NCBI RefSeq assembly: GCF_028657905.1
Contig: NZ_CP117780.1
Coordinates: 124,001-188,000 of the forward strand
DNA from: Burkholderia sp. FERM BP-3421
GTDB taxonomy: Bacteria; Pseudomonadota; Gammaproteobacteria; Burkholderiales; Burkholderiaceae
DNA: 64,000 bases
Direction: 5' to 3'
Positions 56,067 to 64,000 of this stretch are shown here, one piece after another (position 1 is the first letter of the stretch; every line of letters starts with the position of its first letter). The notes beneath the pieces were generated by a model. The model did no database searches. It saw only the letters and a program-made list of their open reading frames with translations, and was not told the DNA's origin. The position numbers were made by a program, and so were the translations under genes.

Positions 56067-56071
56067 TCCTC
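56067..56071 (-). promoter_or_regulatory. Ribosome binding site of the LuxR gene
   Basis: Reads GAGGA on the minus strand, seven bases before the ATG at 56059. It decides between the two in-frame ATGs. Confidence 0.6.
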
Positions 56072-57664
56072 GAATTTTGCATGACTAAATATATCAATCA
56101 ACCTATTTAATTGATGAATTTTTAACATGCTCCTGTCAGAATTTAGGACCGGTCAAATGTGAAGGAATGATGACCGCCGGAAAGAACCTGACCGCCGAAA
56201 AACCAGGCATCAGCCATCGTCACAGCAACGTCTACGCACGCGCCGCGGCGCCTGTGCCGATGAGTAACGGCTCGTCCGCGGCGAACGCAGCGGAGCGTCG
56301 CCGGTCGAGCGGGCAATCGCCCTACATCTGAGGAAGAACCTAGCGGGTCGATGGCGTTGCCGGGTTGGTTCGTGGCCACGGCGGAAGGTGTCCGCAAGTC
56401 TCGTCCGGGAAGACGATCTCGACTGCAGCTCAGGCATCCCGAGCTGAATCGTCGACGTTGATACACATCGCTCAGCAGGTCGAGGCGACTCGCTGTGGAC
56501 CGACATGCTGCATTACGATCTTGAGCGGCGCGCTCGCGCGCAAGGACGTCACGCTCAAGCGCAGTTGGGTCTCTCTTTGAAAATGCACTGCGCGAATGAA
56601 TCCACCATAGTGCAGGCCCTGTCCGACAAGCACCGGAAAGCCTCCAGCACGGTCGCAAGGCGCTCACCATTTCAGCACGGAACCGGCCATTGCGGTTCGC
56701 TGCCAGTTCCGAGAAGCTCGTCACCACAAGGCCAGCCTCATGAGATCGAACCGGAAACGTCTTGTCGGCGCTGTGTGTCCGGGGCACTCGATTTCGGCAC
56801 GAACGAATGGATCTATAACTGCGCATGCTGGCGCCAGCATGCGTGTGGATGTAGCCCGATTCATCGCCAACCTTCCCGCCCCGGTCGATCGAGAACCACC
56901 TCGGCGCGCGATGTCAGGCACGCCGCAATGGACAACGCCTCGCGACGCAAAGACGTCCGATGACGCTCGAATGGGCCGCCGACAGACGTCTGCCGCGACG
57001 CGGCAATTGATGGGAAATGCATTGCACGATCTCCATATTTCGACAACTGTTCCGGTCGACGGACGAACGCGTCATAGCGGGTCAGCCATCGGCAACGGCA
57101 GGACGAGAGGTCCGCCGCCCATCACTTCGAGTTGAGGCTGACTACCGGGCAACACCTCCGTGACGTGTCTGGATGCAAGGCCGATGGCAACCACGCGATG
57201 CGGATCGACATGGTTTTCGTACGAACCGTTAGCGCAAGGAATTCGTAAGTGTCCTAATGTACATTGAAACTTAGTCAAATCTTCAGATTTCTCATGAAAA
57301 TTTTCGAAATATACATTCACAAAACACGATAAAAACCGATACAGATCGATGCATTGTTTCTATTTTATAAATTTTCCTCTGCGAATCGTTGTCGTTTCGA
57401 TGCGTGCCGACCTGCCTCGGGTTTTGTGGACGCGCCAGCCCTTGAGAGTAATTCGTCAGGATTTCCCGACCCCGAACGGTGGCTAAGGTCGGCCCATTGT
57501 CTAGTACATTGAGCCCAGTTGAGAGTGGGACCCGCGACCCAGCGAGCACCCCGAAGCAGCTTCTCTGTCATAAGGCTCCCTCACCAAAATGGAGCCATGA
57601 ACAAGAAGCCAGGCACCGAGCACGCACAGTGCGCCTGGTATGCTGGCAACCTCAGTGAGAACTA
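56072..57664. other. Degenerate intergenic region, no supportable gene
   Basis: About 1.6 kb in which every reading frame is short or lacks family resemblance. The stretch 56072-56140 is AT-rich and probably carries the LuxR promoter. Around 57240-57370 there is a second strongly AT-rich patch, unlike the rest of the window. A very short frame at 57597-57668 (plus strand, 23 codons) was seen but has no support. The region may be decayed mobile-element or host DNA. Confidence 0.5.
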
Positions 57665-57925
57665 TTGACGCATGGCGAACCGCCCTCAGAGCTAGAGCTG
57701 CCTCCGCCCCACACCTACATGCGCACCGAGTTCACGGCGCGGCGCGCTCGCGTGAAAGGCCTGCCGATCGCGACGATCGTGCAGCTCTATTTGGCCCCCC
57801 ACAAGCACGAGATCCTCGACGTCGAGCGCCTGCCGCGCAGCATGCGCGATGACTGCGTCTCGATCGAGCTGCGCAAAGGCTCGCCCATCCTGCATCGATT
57901 CAGAAACGAGGCGAGCCAAGACTGA
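57665..57925 (+). pseudogene. Truncated phage-type integrase, N-terminal fragment
   Basis: An 86-codon frame whose product resembles the N-terminal part of the integrases common in Burkholderia and Ralstonia. The recognisable pieces are a TARRARVKGLPIATI stretch, a tyrosine-leucine a few residues on, then ER...SMRDD and a GSPIL segment. Full-length members run to several hundred residues with the catalytic domain at the far end; here a stop ends the frame after 86. It is the only plus-strand coding trace in the window. It sits between the biosynthetic cluster and the secretion operon with an ISL3 scrap 300 bp away, so it looks like debris of past integration. Confidence 0.65.
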
Positions 57926-58228
57926 CCGCAGTGCCGCGCAGCTGATCGAGGCGGCTTTGTCACGTTGGCGCCCAGGAGCATGAAGGTATGGTCCGCTCCT
58001 TGTAACAGGTAATACGTCGTGACCGGTATCAGGCATTGCGGCGGCAGTCGCTCTCCTGATTATTTTAGGAAGGCAGTTCGTTACTGAACATCTATCAGAG
58101 ATCCGAGCCTGGCCGCCCCCGCGCGGCGTCCCCACTACGCAAACGGCCCGATGACGTGATTCAGTGCATGTTGAGCCTCTACATCGGCGCTTGATTACAA
58201 CATCGAACAACGTGTTCGAAAAATTCTT
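57926..58228. other. Non-coding spacer between mobile-element remnants
   Basis: Stops occur in all frames and no gene, promoter or repeat could be recognised. Confidence 0.4.
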
Positions 58229-58309
58229 AGCCGGCAAGTGCTATGGATCGGCCAGGGCCGCTCACGCGAAACCGCCCGAGCCTTCTTCGAGCAACTTCCC
58301 GAATCCGCG
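58229..58309 (+). mobile_element. ISL3-family transposase fragment
   Basis: The plus-strand frame encodes SRQVLWIGQGRSRETARA followed by FFEQLP, a well-conserved segment in the middle of ISL3-family transposases. Similarity ends within about ten codons on the right, and a stop follows near 58352. No terminal inverted repeats or intact transposase are present, so this is a dead relic. Confidence 0.7.
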
Positions 58310-58390
58310 CTGCGTTCCCCGGTAATCCACGATGAACCAAATTTAAACCACTGACTCTTCCCACCCTATACAAGCTCGAAGCCCGATCCA

Positions 58391-58633
58391 TCAGTCCGCC
58401 CCGTTGCGACTGCCGCGAAGGATCAGCAATCGGCTGTTCGCGCGAAACGCAATCGGTTCGTCAATCTCAGGAACCCAGCAACACAGCATGAACGGTAGCC
58501 ATGCCGTCTGACCTGTCTTCGCGTCAACGGCCACCGTCGTGACGCACGAAGCGCCACAACCCCGGCTACTCAAAATGTAGTGCCCGGCAAAATTCCGGCT
58601 TACCGCGAGTGACGTCCCGCAGGCGAGTCGCAA
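58391..58633 (-). pseudogene. Truncated conserved protein of unknown function
   Basis: An 80-codon frame with a Cys-rich central part (GCGASC, later FMLCCW), a DAKTG turn and an SRLLILRGSRN end. This pattern resembles the middle of a family of small conserved bacterial proteins that carry a GCG-x2-C motif and a VDAKTG segment, but the usual N-terminus with export signal and the usual C-terminus are missing. It lies next to the mobile-element relics and is probably a leftover of a disrupted chromosomal gene. It may instead be a short genuine gene. Confidence 0.4.
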
Positions 58634-58644
58634 ATTCTCGGTCC

Positions 58645-58670
58645 GCCATCGGCGGCCTTGCGCCGATGGC
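58645..58670 (-). terminator. Ten-base-pair hairpin after the secretion operon
   Basis: Arms GCCATCGGCG and CGCCGATGGC pair perfectly around a six-base loop, 65 bases past the last gene of the operon. No T-run follows on either strand, so intrinsic termination is uncertain. Confidence 0.35.
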
Positions 58671-58734
58671 CAGACTTCCTGCTTCGAGAATCAATCTATT
58701 GACGCTTCACAGCCAATCGGCGCAGGCACCGCAA

Positions 58735-59103
58735 TCATTGTGCTCTGGCAAGCCCCAGATAGGTTACCCGCGCCGGATCGCGTGCATCGATGACGACCCT
58801 CACCCGCTCCCCCGCGCGCGGCATGTTGCCGAGATCGACGTACTGCCGGATCGTCACGTCCCGGGACACGCCGTGATCGCTGATGCGCAGCACCATCCGC
58901 ATCTGCGGCACCTGATTGAGCGTCACCCCCGTCTGCCCGATCTCGACAACCTCGGCGACGGCCTTGACGCCATCCGTGACGATCGCGTCGCCCCGCGCGG
59001 CCGAGATGATCCGGGGCAATACGACGCCCAACGAGAAGATCAGCGAAGTCAGCGCAATCGCGACGATCGTGCTCATGATCGACATCATCGAAAATGCCAT
59101 CAT
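58735..59103 (-). CDS. Small membrane-anchored protein of unknown function
   Basis: 122 aa from the ATG at 59103, chosen because GGGGGAG lies five bases upstream; an earlier start at 59121 is possible. A hydrophobic N-terminal helix (about residues 8-32) is followed by a soluble beta-rich domain containing a QTGVTLNQVPQ segment and a VRVVIDARDPARV end. This resembles DUF3592-like domains that sit behind one membrane helix. It is the last gene of the secretion operon. No direct secretion role can be read from the sequence. Confidence 0.65.
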   Translation of the reverse strand: MMAFSMMSIMSTIVAIALTSLIFSLGVVLPRIISAARGDAIVTDGVKAVAEVVEIGQTGVTLNQVPQMRMVLRISDHGVSRDVTIRQYVDLGNMPRAGERVRVVIDARDPARVTYLGLARAQ

Positions 59104-59176
59104 GCGTGCTCCCCCTTTCAACTGTCCGGCGCGTCCGAAGGGCTCGGGAGTTCGCCGGGCGCCACCCCGGCCCGCC

Positions 59177-59464
59177 TCATTGCGACTTCGCGCCCCGGGA
59201 CTCCTGGAACACGCCGCTCGGTTGCACGCCCGAGGCTTCCTTGCTCGCGGCGGTGTCGGGCGTGCGCGCCGACTGGATCACCTTGTGCGCACGCGTCGTC
59301 GCCGATTGCATCGCATCGTTCGTCGCCGACTGCACGCCCTGGCTCACCTGCCGCTGCGTCGTGCTCGTCACCTGATCCTTGACCGACTGCAACAGCTGGT
59401 CGAACTGGGCATAGGCGCTCACCGAGAATACACCTGCAAGGAGTCCGAATAAAACTTTCTTCAT
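59177..59464 (-). CDS. Small exported protein of unknown function
   Basis: 95 aa with a clear signal peptide: MKK, a hydrophobic core, and an A-Y-A cleavage site near residue 19. The mature part is polar, Gln/Ser/Thr-rich and likely helical. It follows the next upstream gene by 123 bp. Its position suggests a periplasmic accessory of the type VI locus, but nothing in it proves this. Confidence 0.65.
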   Translation of the reverse strand: MKKVLFGLLAGVFSVSAYAQFDQLLQSVKDQVTSTTQRQVSQGVQSATNDAMQSATTRAHKVIQSARTPDTAASKEASGVQPSGVFQESRGAKSQ

Positions 59465-59587
59465 GATCCTGTTTTCCTATCGAATGGTCGGGCGCGCCGG
59501 CTGCCGCCGGCCGCGCCCCGAAAGCCCCGAACCCCGCCGCAAACACGGCGACGTCCGAGGACGGTGCACCGCTCCCGTCCGGGCGGC

Positions 59588-59947
59588 CTACTTGCCGGTC
59601 TTGAACGGCGCGAAGAAGTTGGACGGCATTTCCTGCGGGAAGCCGACCGAGTTGGTGGGCCGCAGGTCGTTCATGTTGGCGTTGAAGTCGTAGGTCTTCT
59701 CACGCTGCTGCGCATCCTGGTGCGCGGCGACCTGCTTGTCGACCGACGACTTGATGTTCGACATGTGCTCCAGCATCTTGCCGCCCACCTGCTGCACGTT
59801 GCCGATCAGGTTGCTCGCGTTCTGGGACGACGCCACCGACATGTCGGGGATCGAGTCCATGAACGGCTTCGCCATCGAACCGCTGGCGTTCTGTCCGTAC
59901 TCATGCGCGTTGCTGCACGCGGACAGGATTTCCTTCGGGTCTATCAT
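59588..59947 (-). CDS. Small cytoplasmic protein of unknown function
   Basis: 119 aa with an AGGAG site seven bases before the ATG at 59947. No signal peptide or membrane helix. The composition is polar, with many Met, Asn, Gln and Ser, and a central helical stretch (about 45-85). It begins 55 bp after the end of tssM and is probably co-transcribed. No family was recognised; a secreted substrate or adaptor are guesses only. Confidence 0.65.
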   Translation of the reverse strand: MIDPKEILSACSNAHEYGQNASGSMAKPFMDSIPDMSVASSQNASNLIGNVQQVGGKMLEHMSNIKSSVDKQVAAHQDAQQREKTYDFNANMNDLRPTNSVGFPQEMPSNFFAPFKTGK

Positions 59948-60002
59948 CTGCTGCTCCTTTCCAAGTTCGCGCCGGCTGGCGCATTCCGATACAAGAGGCG
60001 TG

Positions 60003-63000
60003 TCACGACGGGCACCTGAACCCCTGCAGGATCCCCGACCAGATCGGCGACGGCGTCGTCAGCGCCTGCCACTCCAGCCGGACGGTCCCGATGTCCGTCT
60101 GATACAGCCGTTCGCGACGGTCGGCCGTCCCGCCCGCCGCCTGTCCCGCGTCGAAGAAGCGGAACAGCGCCCAGGGTCCGTCGAACTGAAGCGTGCTCAA
60201 CCGACCGTCGACCGATTTGAGTTGAAGCTGGATCGCCAGCTTGGTGCCTTGCCCGCTCCAGTCGATGCGCTGCGGCGACGTCATGCCGTGCGCGTAGCGC
60301 AGCGTCTGCCCGCCCACGATCAGCTGTGCTTCCGAGATCTGCGAATCCATGTCGAGGAAGCGCAGCACGGTCGACACGCGCAGATGGCCGGATTCATCGA
60401 GCGTCACGCCGCGAATGCGATCGGCCGTCTCGTAGGACGACAGCACGCCCGGGCTCACCAGACCAAGATTGCCGCCGTTCGAGCGCAGCGCCTTCCACGG
60501 CGTGCTCGACGTATCGACATAGGCCGCCAGATGGTCGCGGAAGTAAGACGCCATCAGGCCCTGGGCGCTGAACAGGCGTTCGAAATCCGCGACGCCCGCG
60601 TCGACCTGCGCGTTGCGCCGGAACGGATAGCGGCTCGTGAAGCCGGCGCTGCACACCGTCGAGGTCGCGCCCGCCGCGCCGCGATTGAGCAGCGCGCCCG
60701 ATTCGCGGGTCGTCATCGTGCTGCCGCTGCCGATCAGGTCGAGCATGATGCCCCGCACCGGCTCGGGCTGCCGCGCGGCGGTTTCCTTGAGCCGCGAGAA
60801 CGCGTCGTACTGCGCGGGCAGCACCTGGCCCGCCTGCAGCGCGCCATTGACGAGCCCCAGCTGCCGATACAGCGGCTCGAACAACCGGGAGAGCGGGTTG
60901 CTCGACGCCACGCTGCGGTTGTTCAGCTGCGCGGCCAGTTGCCGGACTGCCAGGAAGTGTTCCTCGACCACATGTTCCGGCAGCAGCACGGTGCGGTAGT
61001 GCTGGCCGCTCAGTTCGCCGACGATCTGGCGACGCCCCTTCTCGAAGCGGTATTTCTGGCGATCGATCCAGCTGTCGATGTTGCCTTCGTCGCTCGCGCC
61101 GGTCAGGGTCGTCTCGCGCGCCGCGAAGCGCAGCAGGCTCGCGAGCGGCGATTGCGAATCCATCATCGCCGCCGCCAGCTGCGACGCATCGTCGAGGCCC
61201 GTGACGCTGCGCACCGTCACGTCGTTGAGGAAGTTCTGCCAGCCGGCGATGTAGTCCTGCAGGAACTGCGCGCGGGTGGAATCCGCGAGCTTCTGCACCA
61301 CGCCGTCGATCTGGAAGCTGTTGCCGCGCAGGGTTTCGTCGCGCAGCACCCAGCTTTCCTCTTCGAGCATCGCGCGCGCGGCCTTGTCGAGACGCGGCAG
61401 GAACACGTCCGTGTAGCCCGCCCGCGTGAACCAGCCCGATACCGCGACGTCGGTCGCCGGGACGTCGCTGCGCATACGCAGGCTCATCGCCGACTCGAAG
61501 CCGGCCGCGCGCGACAGCGAGATGTCGTTGACCGACGCCGGCAGCCCTTGCGCATGGATGTGCTGCAGCACGCGCGTCACGATCGGGATCTGCGCGGCCC
61601 GCACGCGCGCCGCGCGCACCAGGTTCGCATCCTCCGGCGTGCCCGGCAGCTTCGGCAGCTCCATCAACGCGCGCACGTGCGCGAGCAGCGCGCGCCGGTC
61701 GTCGTCGCCGTATTGCTGCCCGCCGGACAGGCTGTCCCACCGGCTGCTCAGCCAGCGCTCGACATCGGTCGCGTTGCGCCGATCGGGCCGGCACAGCATC
61801 AGGTAGACCTTGAGCGTCTGGTAGACGTCGCCGGGCGCGCCGTCCGACTGCGCGACCAGCACGCGCCGCACCTCGTTGTACAACTCCGGCATCAGCATCT
61901 TCTGCAACTGCCGGTGATAAGTGTCGCGCGCCGCGGCGGCGACGAGACCATGCTCGAAGTACGGCGTCGCCAGCCCGCGCCCGGCGTCTTCCGCCTGTTC
62001 CTGCGCATAGCGCATGTGGCTCGCCACGTCGAGCAGCGGTGCGCCGCCGTCCGGGCCGTAGGAGGCCTGCGTCTGCGCGAGCCGCTTCGCCTCGCTGAAC
62101 TGCGCGCCGATGTCGTCGAGGTAGTTGCTCTCCGCGACATAGCCCCAGCCGAACCACATCAGCAAGCCAAGCGCGAGGACGGGCAGCGCGGCCCAGCGCA
62201 GCAGGTGCCCGACCCGGCCGCGCCACGAACGCACGCCGCTCGGCCGCACCGCGTCGCGTTCGAGCGCGACCTGCCGGAACAGCGGCGCCCACAGCTCGCC
62301 GAGCGGCCGGGTCTGCGCGGGCAGCCCGGGCGCCGCCCCGCCCGGCTGGGCCACCGCCAGCTCCGCCATCGAGCCCATCCAGACGCCGCGCAGACGCGCG
62401 GCCGAATGCGCCTCGCCGGGCGCGATCGCGATCTGCAGCCACACCAGCAGCGCCTTGTGCAGGCTGGCTCAGCGTCTCGACGAAACGCAGCGCGTAGTTC
62501 GCGCCGACCTCGGTCGCCGCCGGCGCGGCGAACAGCACCTGCTGCTGGACCCGCTGCTGCAGGTGCTGCAACGCCTGCCGCTCGCGCCCGCTTCGGCGGC
62601 CGTCTCGCCGAGCGCCTGCTCGGGCAGGCAGAAACCCATCCCGCTGGCCCAGCGGCCCGCGTCCACCAGCGACAGCATCGAGACCGCGCCGTCGAGCCGG
62701 TCCACGCCGTTCAGCGCGACATAGACCTGCGCCTGCTCTCCGAACACCTCATGCAGTTCCGCCAGCCGGCGATGCACGACATCGGCGAGGCGCTTGCGCG
62801 CCTCCAGCGGCGCATCGACCATCGACGCGCTGTCGACGCACAACACCACGCCGTTCACCGCCGCCCCGCCGCGCAGGCGACGCATCCCCTGCAACAACCG
62901 CTTCCAGGTATCGAGCGCCGTCTCGTCGAAGCCGTCGCGCAGGTTCCAGCGCCCGCCGATGTCGAACCAGACCGCGTCGCTCGCGATGCGGAAGTTGAAG

Positions 63001-63485
63001 TCGTCGCCGCGGCTGTTCAGCGGCTCGACCGCGAGGGCCCGCTCGCCTTCGGAGCCGGCCGCGTTCACCGCCTTCGCGACCAGGTTCGTCTTGCCGCTGC
63101 CTTCCGCGCCCATCACCAGATACCAGGGCAGCAGGGTCCGGTGCTGGCGGCGCAGCGCGCCGGCCCAGCGTTGCCGGCGGCCGTGCGGCTCGCGCTGCCA
63201 GCGCGCCTTCAACTGGCGATCCAGGTCGCGCAGGCGCTCGTCGATGAAATCGGCGCGCGCCGCCGGCTGCGGCGTGCGCACCCGGCGCGGGCTCATCGCG
63301 AGCCTCGCCCACAGTCGCGCAAGCGCCGGCCACAGGCCCCAGACGAGCACCGCCGCCACCAGCACCTCGCGCACCCAGAGCGGCGCGAACGGCCGGTAGA
63401 TGCCCAGCGCGAACAGCGGGCCCACCCACCAGATCAGGACGGCGATCAGAATCGCGACAAGAACCCTCAGGCTGGTTCGTATCAT
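60003..63485 (-). CDS. tssM: TssM (IcmF-type) inner-membrane protein of the type VI secretion system, frame disturbed
   Basis: TssM forms the membrane complex of the type VI secretion apparatus with TssL and TssJ. The N-terminal part has two membrane helices (about residues 8-28 and 36-56) and a Walker A motif GAEGSGKT (126-133). A third helix and the long periplasmic domain follow in the second part. Together they give about 1160 residues, normal for the family. The frame is interrupted: near 62587 it shifts by one, runs about 125 bp in a second frame that still encodes sensible TssM sequence (QALQHLQQRVQQQ and on), and shifts back near 62463. Either two compensating sequence errors or a genuinely damaged gene explains this. 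The start overlaps the tssL stop by four bases (ATGA). Confidence 0.88.
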
Positions 63486-64000
63486 GGTTGTTTATCCTCC
63501 GTTGCATACGGCGACTGGCCGTCGGGCGCGATCACCACGCCCTCCGGCAGCGCGGGGCGCGCGTCGGCGTCCGCCGTGCGCCGGCCGCCCGCCGGGATCA
63601 CCTTCCACAGCACGTCCACGCGCCGGTTCCGTTCGTAGGCGGCCGGCGTCTGCGCCGAATCGATCGGCTGCGTGTCGCCGCGCCCCGAAAATCCGATGTT
63701 CCGCTGCACGGCGTTCCCGGGCGCCTGTGCGCCGCCCGGCAGCGCGGTCCGGCGCAGCTCGTCGGCGACGGTGCGCGCCCGGGCTTCCGAGAGCGCCTGG
63801 TTGTTCCCGAACTCGCTCGTGCGGATCGGCTGCCGATCGGTATGACCGATCACCTCCAGGTCGCCCGGCCACGGCGCGAACGCCGCGCCGAGCCGCTCGA
63901 TGTTGCGTTCGAAATCGGTGCGCACCTGCGCCTTGCCGACATCGAACGCGCCGTCGCTGCGGAACACCAGCAGCCAACCCTGCGGATGCTTGTATGCCGT
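63482..64000 (-). CDS. tssL: TssL with C-terminal OmpA-like peptidoglycan-binding domain, partial
   Basis: The C-terminal 172 residues are visible; the frame is open at the right edge. An OmpA-like domain is clear: FRSDGAFDV at the start, then IGHTDRQP, a conserved N-x-x-L-S-x-x-R-A helix, and a final NRRVDV. In type VI systems this domain is found fused to TssL (DotU family) or as separate TagL, and anchors the membrane complex to the cell wall. The immediate overlap with tssM favours the TssL fusion. The N-terminal DotU part is outside the window, so the assignment rests on the OmpA domain and context. Confidence 0.8.
   Translation of the reverse strand, partial: TAYKHPQGWLLVFRSDGAFDVGKAQVRTDFERNIERLGAAFAPWPGDLEVIGHTDRQPIRTSEFGNNQALSEARARTVADELRRTALPGGAQAPGNAVQRNIGFSGRGDTQPIDSAQTPAAYERNRRVDVLWKVIPAGGRRTADADARPALPEGVVIAPDGQSPYATEDKQP

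Noticed and set aside
56143..56826. 227-codon minus-strand frame upstream of the LuxR gene
   Set aside because: Composition is Arg/Ser-rich, no motif or family was recognisable, and no ribosome site was seen.
57292..57549. 85-codon minus-strand frame across the AT-rich patch
   Set aside because: No ribosome site, no family resemblance, and composition changes midway through the frame.

Overview
The window is about 64 kb of very GC-rich DNA. Every convincing gene except one mobile-element scrap reads on the minus strand, so the map runs from right to left in transcription order. Base composition, the codon usage, a TssL/TssM type VI secretion locus and remnants of Burkholderia-type integrase and ISL3 transposase all point to a Burkholderia-group betaproteobacterium. 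No rRNA, tRNA or CRISPR array was seen.

From 1 to about 53 kb the window is one trans-AT polyketide synthase / nonribosomal peptide synthetase assembly line in three co-directional giant genes: 38188-52974 (4928 aa), 14422-38115 (7897 aa) and 1-14366 (at least 4788 aa, running off the left edge). No acyltransferase domain is present in any module. Read in order, the line is: hot-dog dehydratase pair / SDR / FkbH-type glyceryl loader / ACP; KS-KR-ACP; a non-elongating KS with two ACPs; an internal thioesterase; a second non-elongating KS with ACP; condensation domain; (next gene) condensation, threonine adenylation and PCP; KS-DH-KR-cMT-ACP-ACP-ER; KS-DH-pyran-synthase-like DH-KR-ACP; KS-DH-KR-cMT-ACP; KS; (next gene) DH-KR-ACP completing the split module; KS-KR-ACP; KS-ECH-ECH with three Trp-flagged ACPs for beta-branching; KS followed by an in-cis flavin monooxygenase. 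This order matches, carbon by carbon, the backbone of FR901464 / spliceostatin / thailanstatin: glycerate-derived hydroxy-pentenoyl starter, threonine, a methylated tetrahydropyran, a methyl-diene, a carbinol, a beta-branch that becomes the spiro-epoxide, and a terminal flavin-dependent oxidation. I therefore read the locus as a spliceostatin-family cluster (known elsewhere as fr9 or tst). The HMG-synthase cassette and tailoring oxygenases would have to lie left of position 1.

Upstream of the PKS operon lie an 872-bp regulatory gap, an acyltransferase-like gene of the acyl-hydrolase sequence type (53847-54833), and a LuxR-type regulator (55244-56059). From about 56 to 58.7 kb the DNA is degenerate. 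It holds an AT-rich patch, the N-terminus of a phage-type integrase, a scrap of an ISL3 transposase and a truncated conserved gene. This looks like the scarred junction between the cluster and its host chromosome.

From 58735 to the right edge lies the end of a type VI secretion operon: TssL with an OmpA-like domain, TssM (reading frame disturbed by two nearby compensating shifts), and three small genes of unknown function.
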